Below are positions 29,901 to 29,992 of a stretch of 29,992 nt of DNA, piece by piece. The notes under the pieces are model-generated. The model saw only the letters and a program-made list of their open reading frames with translations. It searched no databases and was not told where the DNA came from. Position 1 is the first letter of the stretch, and the number at the start of each line of letters is the position of its first letter. Made by a program: the position numbers and the translations under genes. The stretch covers positions 1 to 29,992 of the forward strand of contig JAFWDF010000048.1 of assembly GCA_017534025.1 (NCBI GenBank). The letters run 5' to 3'. The DNA comes from Bacillota bacterium (GTDB taxonomy: Bacteria > Bacillota > Clostridia > Peptostreptococcales > Anaerovoracaceae).

Positions 29901-29992
29901 ATGGCAGATGGATTTTTCGGAAAGGTTAAAATGCTCATTGGAGTAGAAGAAGAAGAACCGGAAGAAGAAATTATCTATGAGGAACCGGCACC
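29901..29992 (+). CDS. sepF: Cell division protein SepF, N-terminal fragment
   Basis: SepF bundles FtsZ and tethers it to the membrane. The 30 visible residues begin MADGFFGKVKMLIGVEEEEP, an amphipathic membrane-binding helix followed by an acidic linker, as in SepF. GGGAGG lies about eight bases before the ATG. The yggS-sepF order is typical of Firmicutes. The gene is cut by the right edge of the window. Confidence 0.88.
   Translation, partial: MADGFFGKVKMLIGVEEEEPEEEIIYEEPA

Overview
The window looks like chromosomal DNA from an anaerobic, fairly GC-rich member of the Firmicutes (Clostridia, perhaps near the Eubacterium/Anaerovorax group; the family assignment is a guess). The support is the ylxM-ffh-rpsP-khpA-rimM-trmD housekeeping block, a yggS-sepF division locus, an oxygen-independent (CbiD/CbiG type) corrin pathway, strong AGGAGG ribosome binding sites, several TTG starts and sigma-A promoters.

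Layout. 1-139: left end of an IS256-family element pointing out of the window. 413-6934: a + strand cobalamin operon, cbiD, cbiF-cbiG, cbiH-cbiJ and cbiE-cbiT, in which four genes carry seven pathway activities through three fusions. 7032-8722: an overlapping pair, a NADAR-family protein and a beta-type DNA methyltransferase. 8706-10007 (minus): exonuclease III and a NUDIX hydrolase. 10331-11890: an acyl-CoA dehydrogenase with strongly biased codons, tandem promoters and a strong terminator. 12042-17352: an AMMECR1 fusion protein, an M18 aminopeptidase, a metallo-beta-lactamase-fold hydrolase and a SpoVB/MurJ-like flippase. 17508-20945: a YtrA-type GntR regulator with an ABC ATPase and permease behind a palindromic operator. 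21114-22220 (minus): SppA. 22661-23839: a MalY/PatB C-S lyase behind a repeat-rich leader. 24015-27629: signal recognition particle and ribosome/tRNA maturation genes. 27683-29992: an HlyD-like membrane protein, YggS and the start of SepF.

How the genes work together. The cbi genes perform consecutive steps between cobalt-precorrin-3 and cobalt-precorrin-8; cbiL, cbiC and the late genes must lie elsewhere, possibly beyond the insertion sequence. Ffh, bS16, KhpA, RimM and TrmD serve protein targeting, 30S maturation and tRNA m1G37 methylation. The GntR/ABC set resembles envelope-stress transporters.

The most unusual points are: (1) a 36-bp tandem repeat at 28922-29137 that encodes the acidic tail of the HlyD-like protein and stays open, with an in-frame ATG in every full unit, in the yggS frame; (2) the NADAR-methyltransferase pair; (3) short direct duplications across the window, many in frame inside conserved enzymes; (4) alternative palindromes and an 18-bp tandem array before malY. 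No CRISPR array, tRNA, rRNA or complete prophage was seen.
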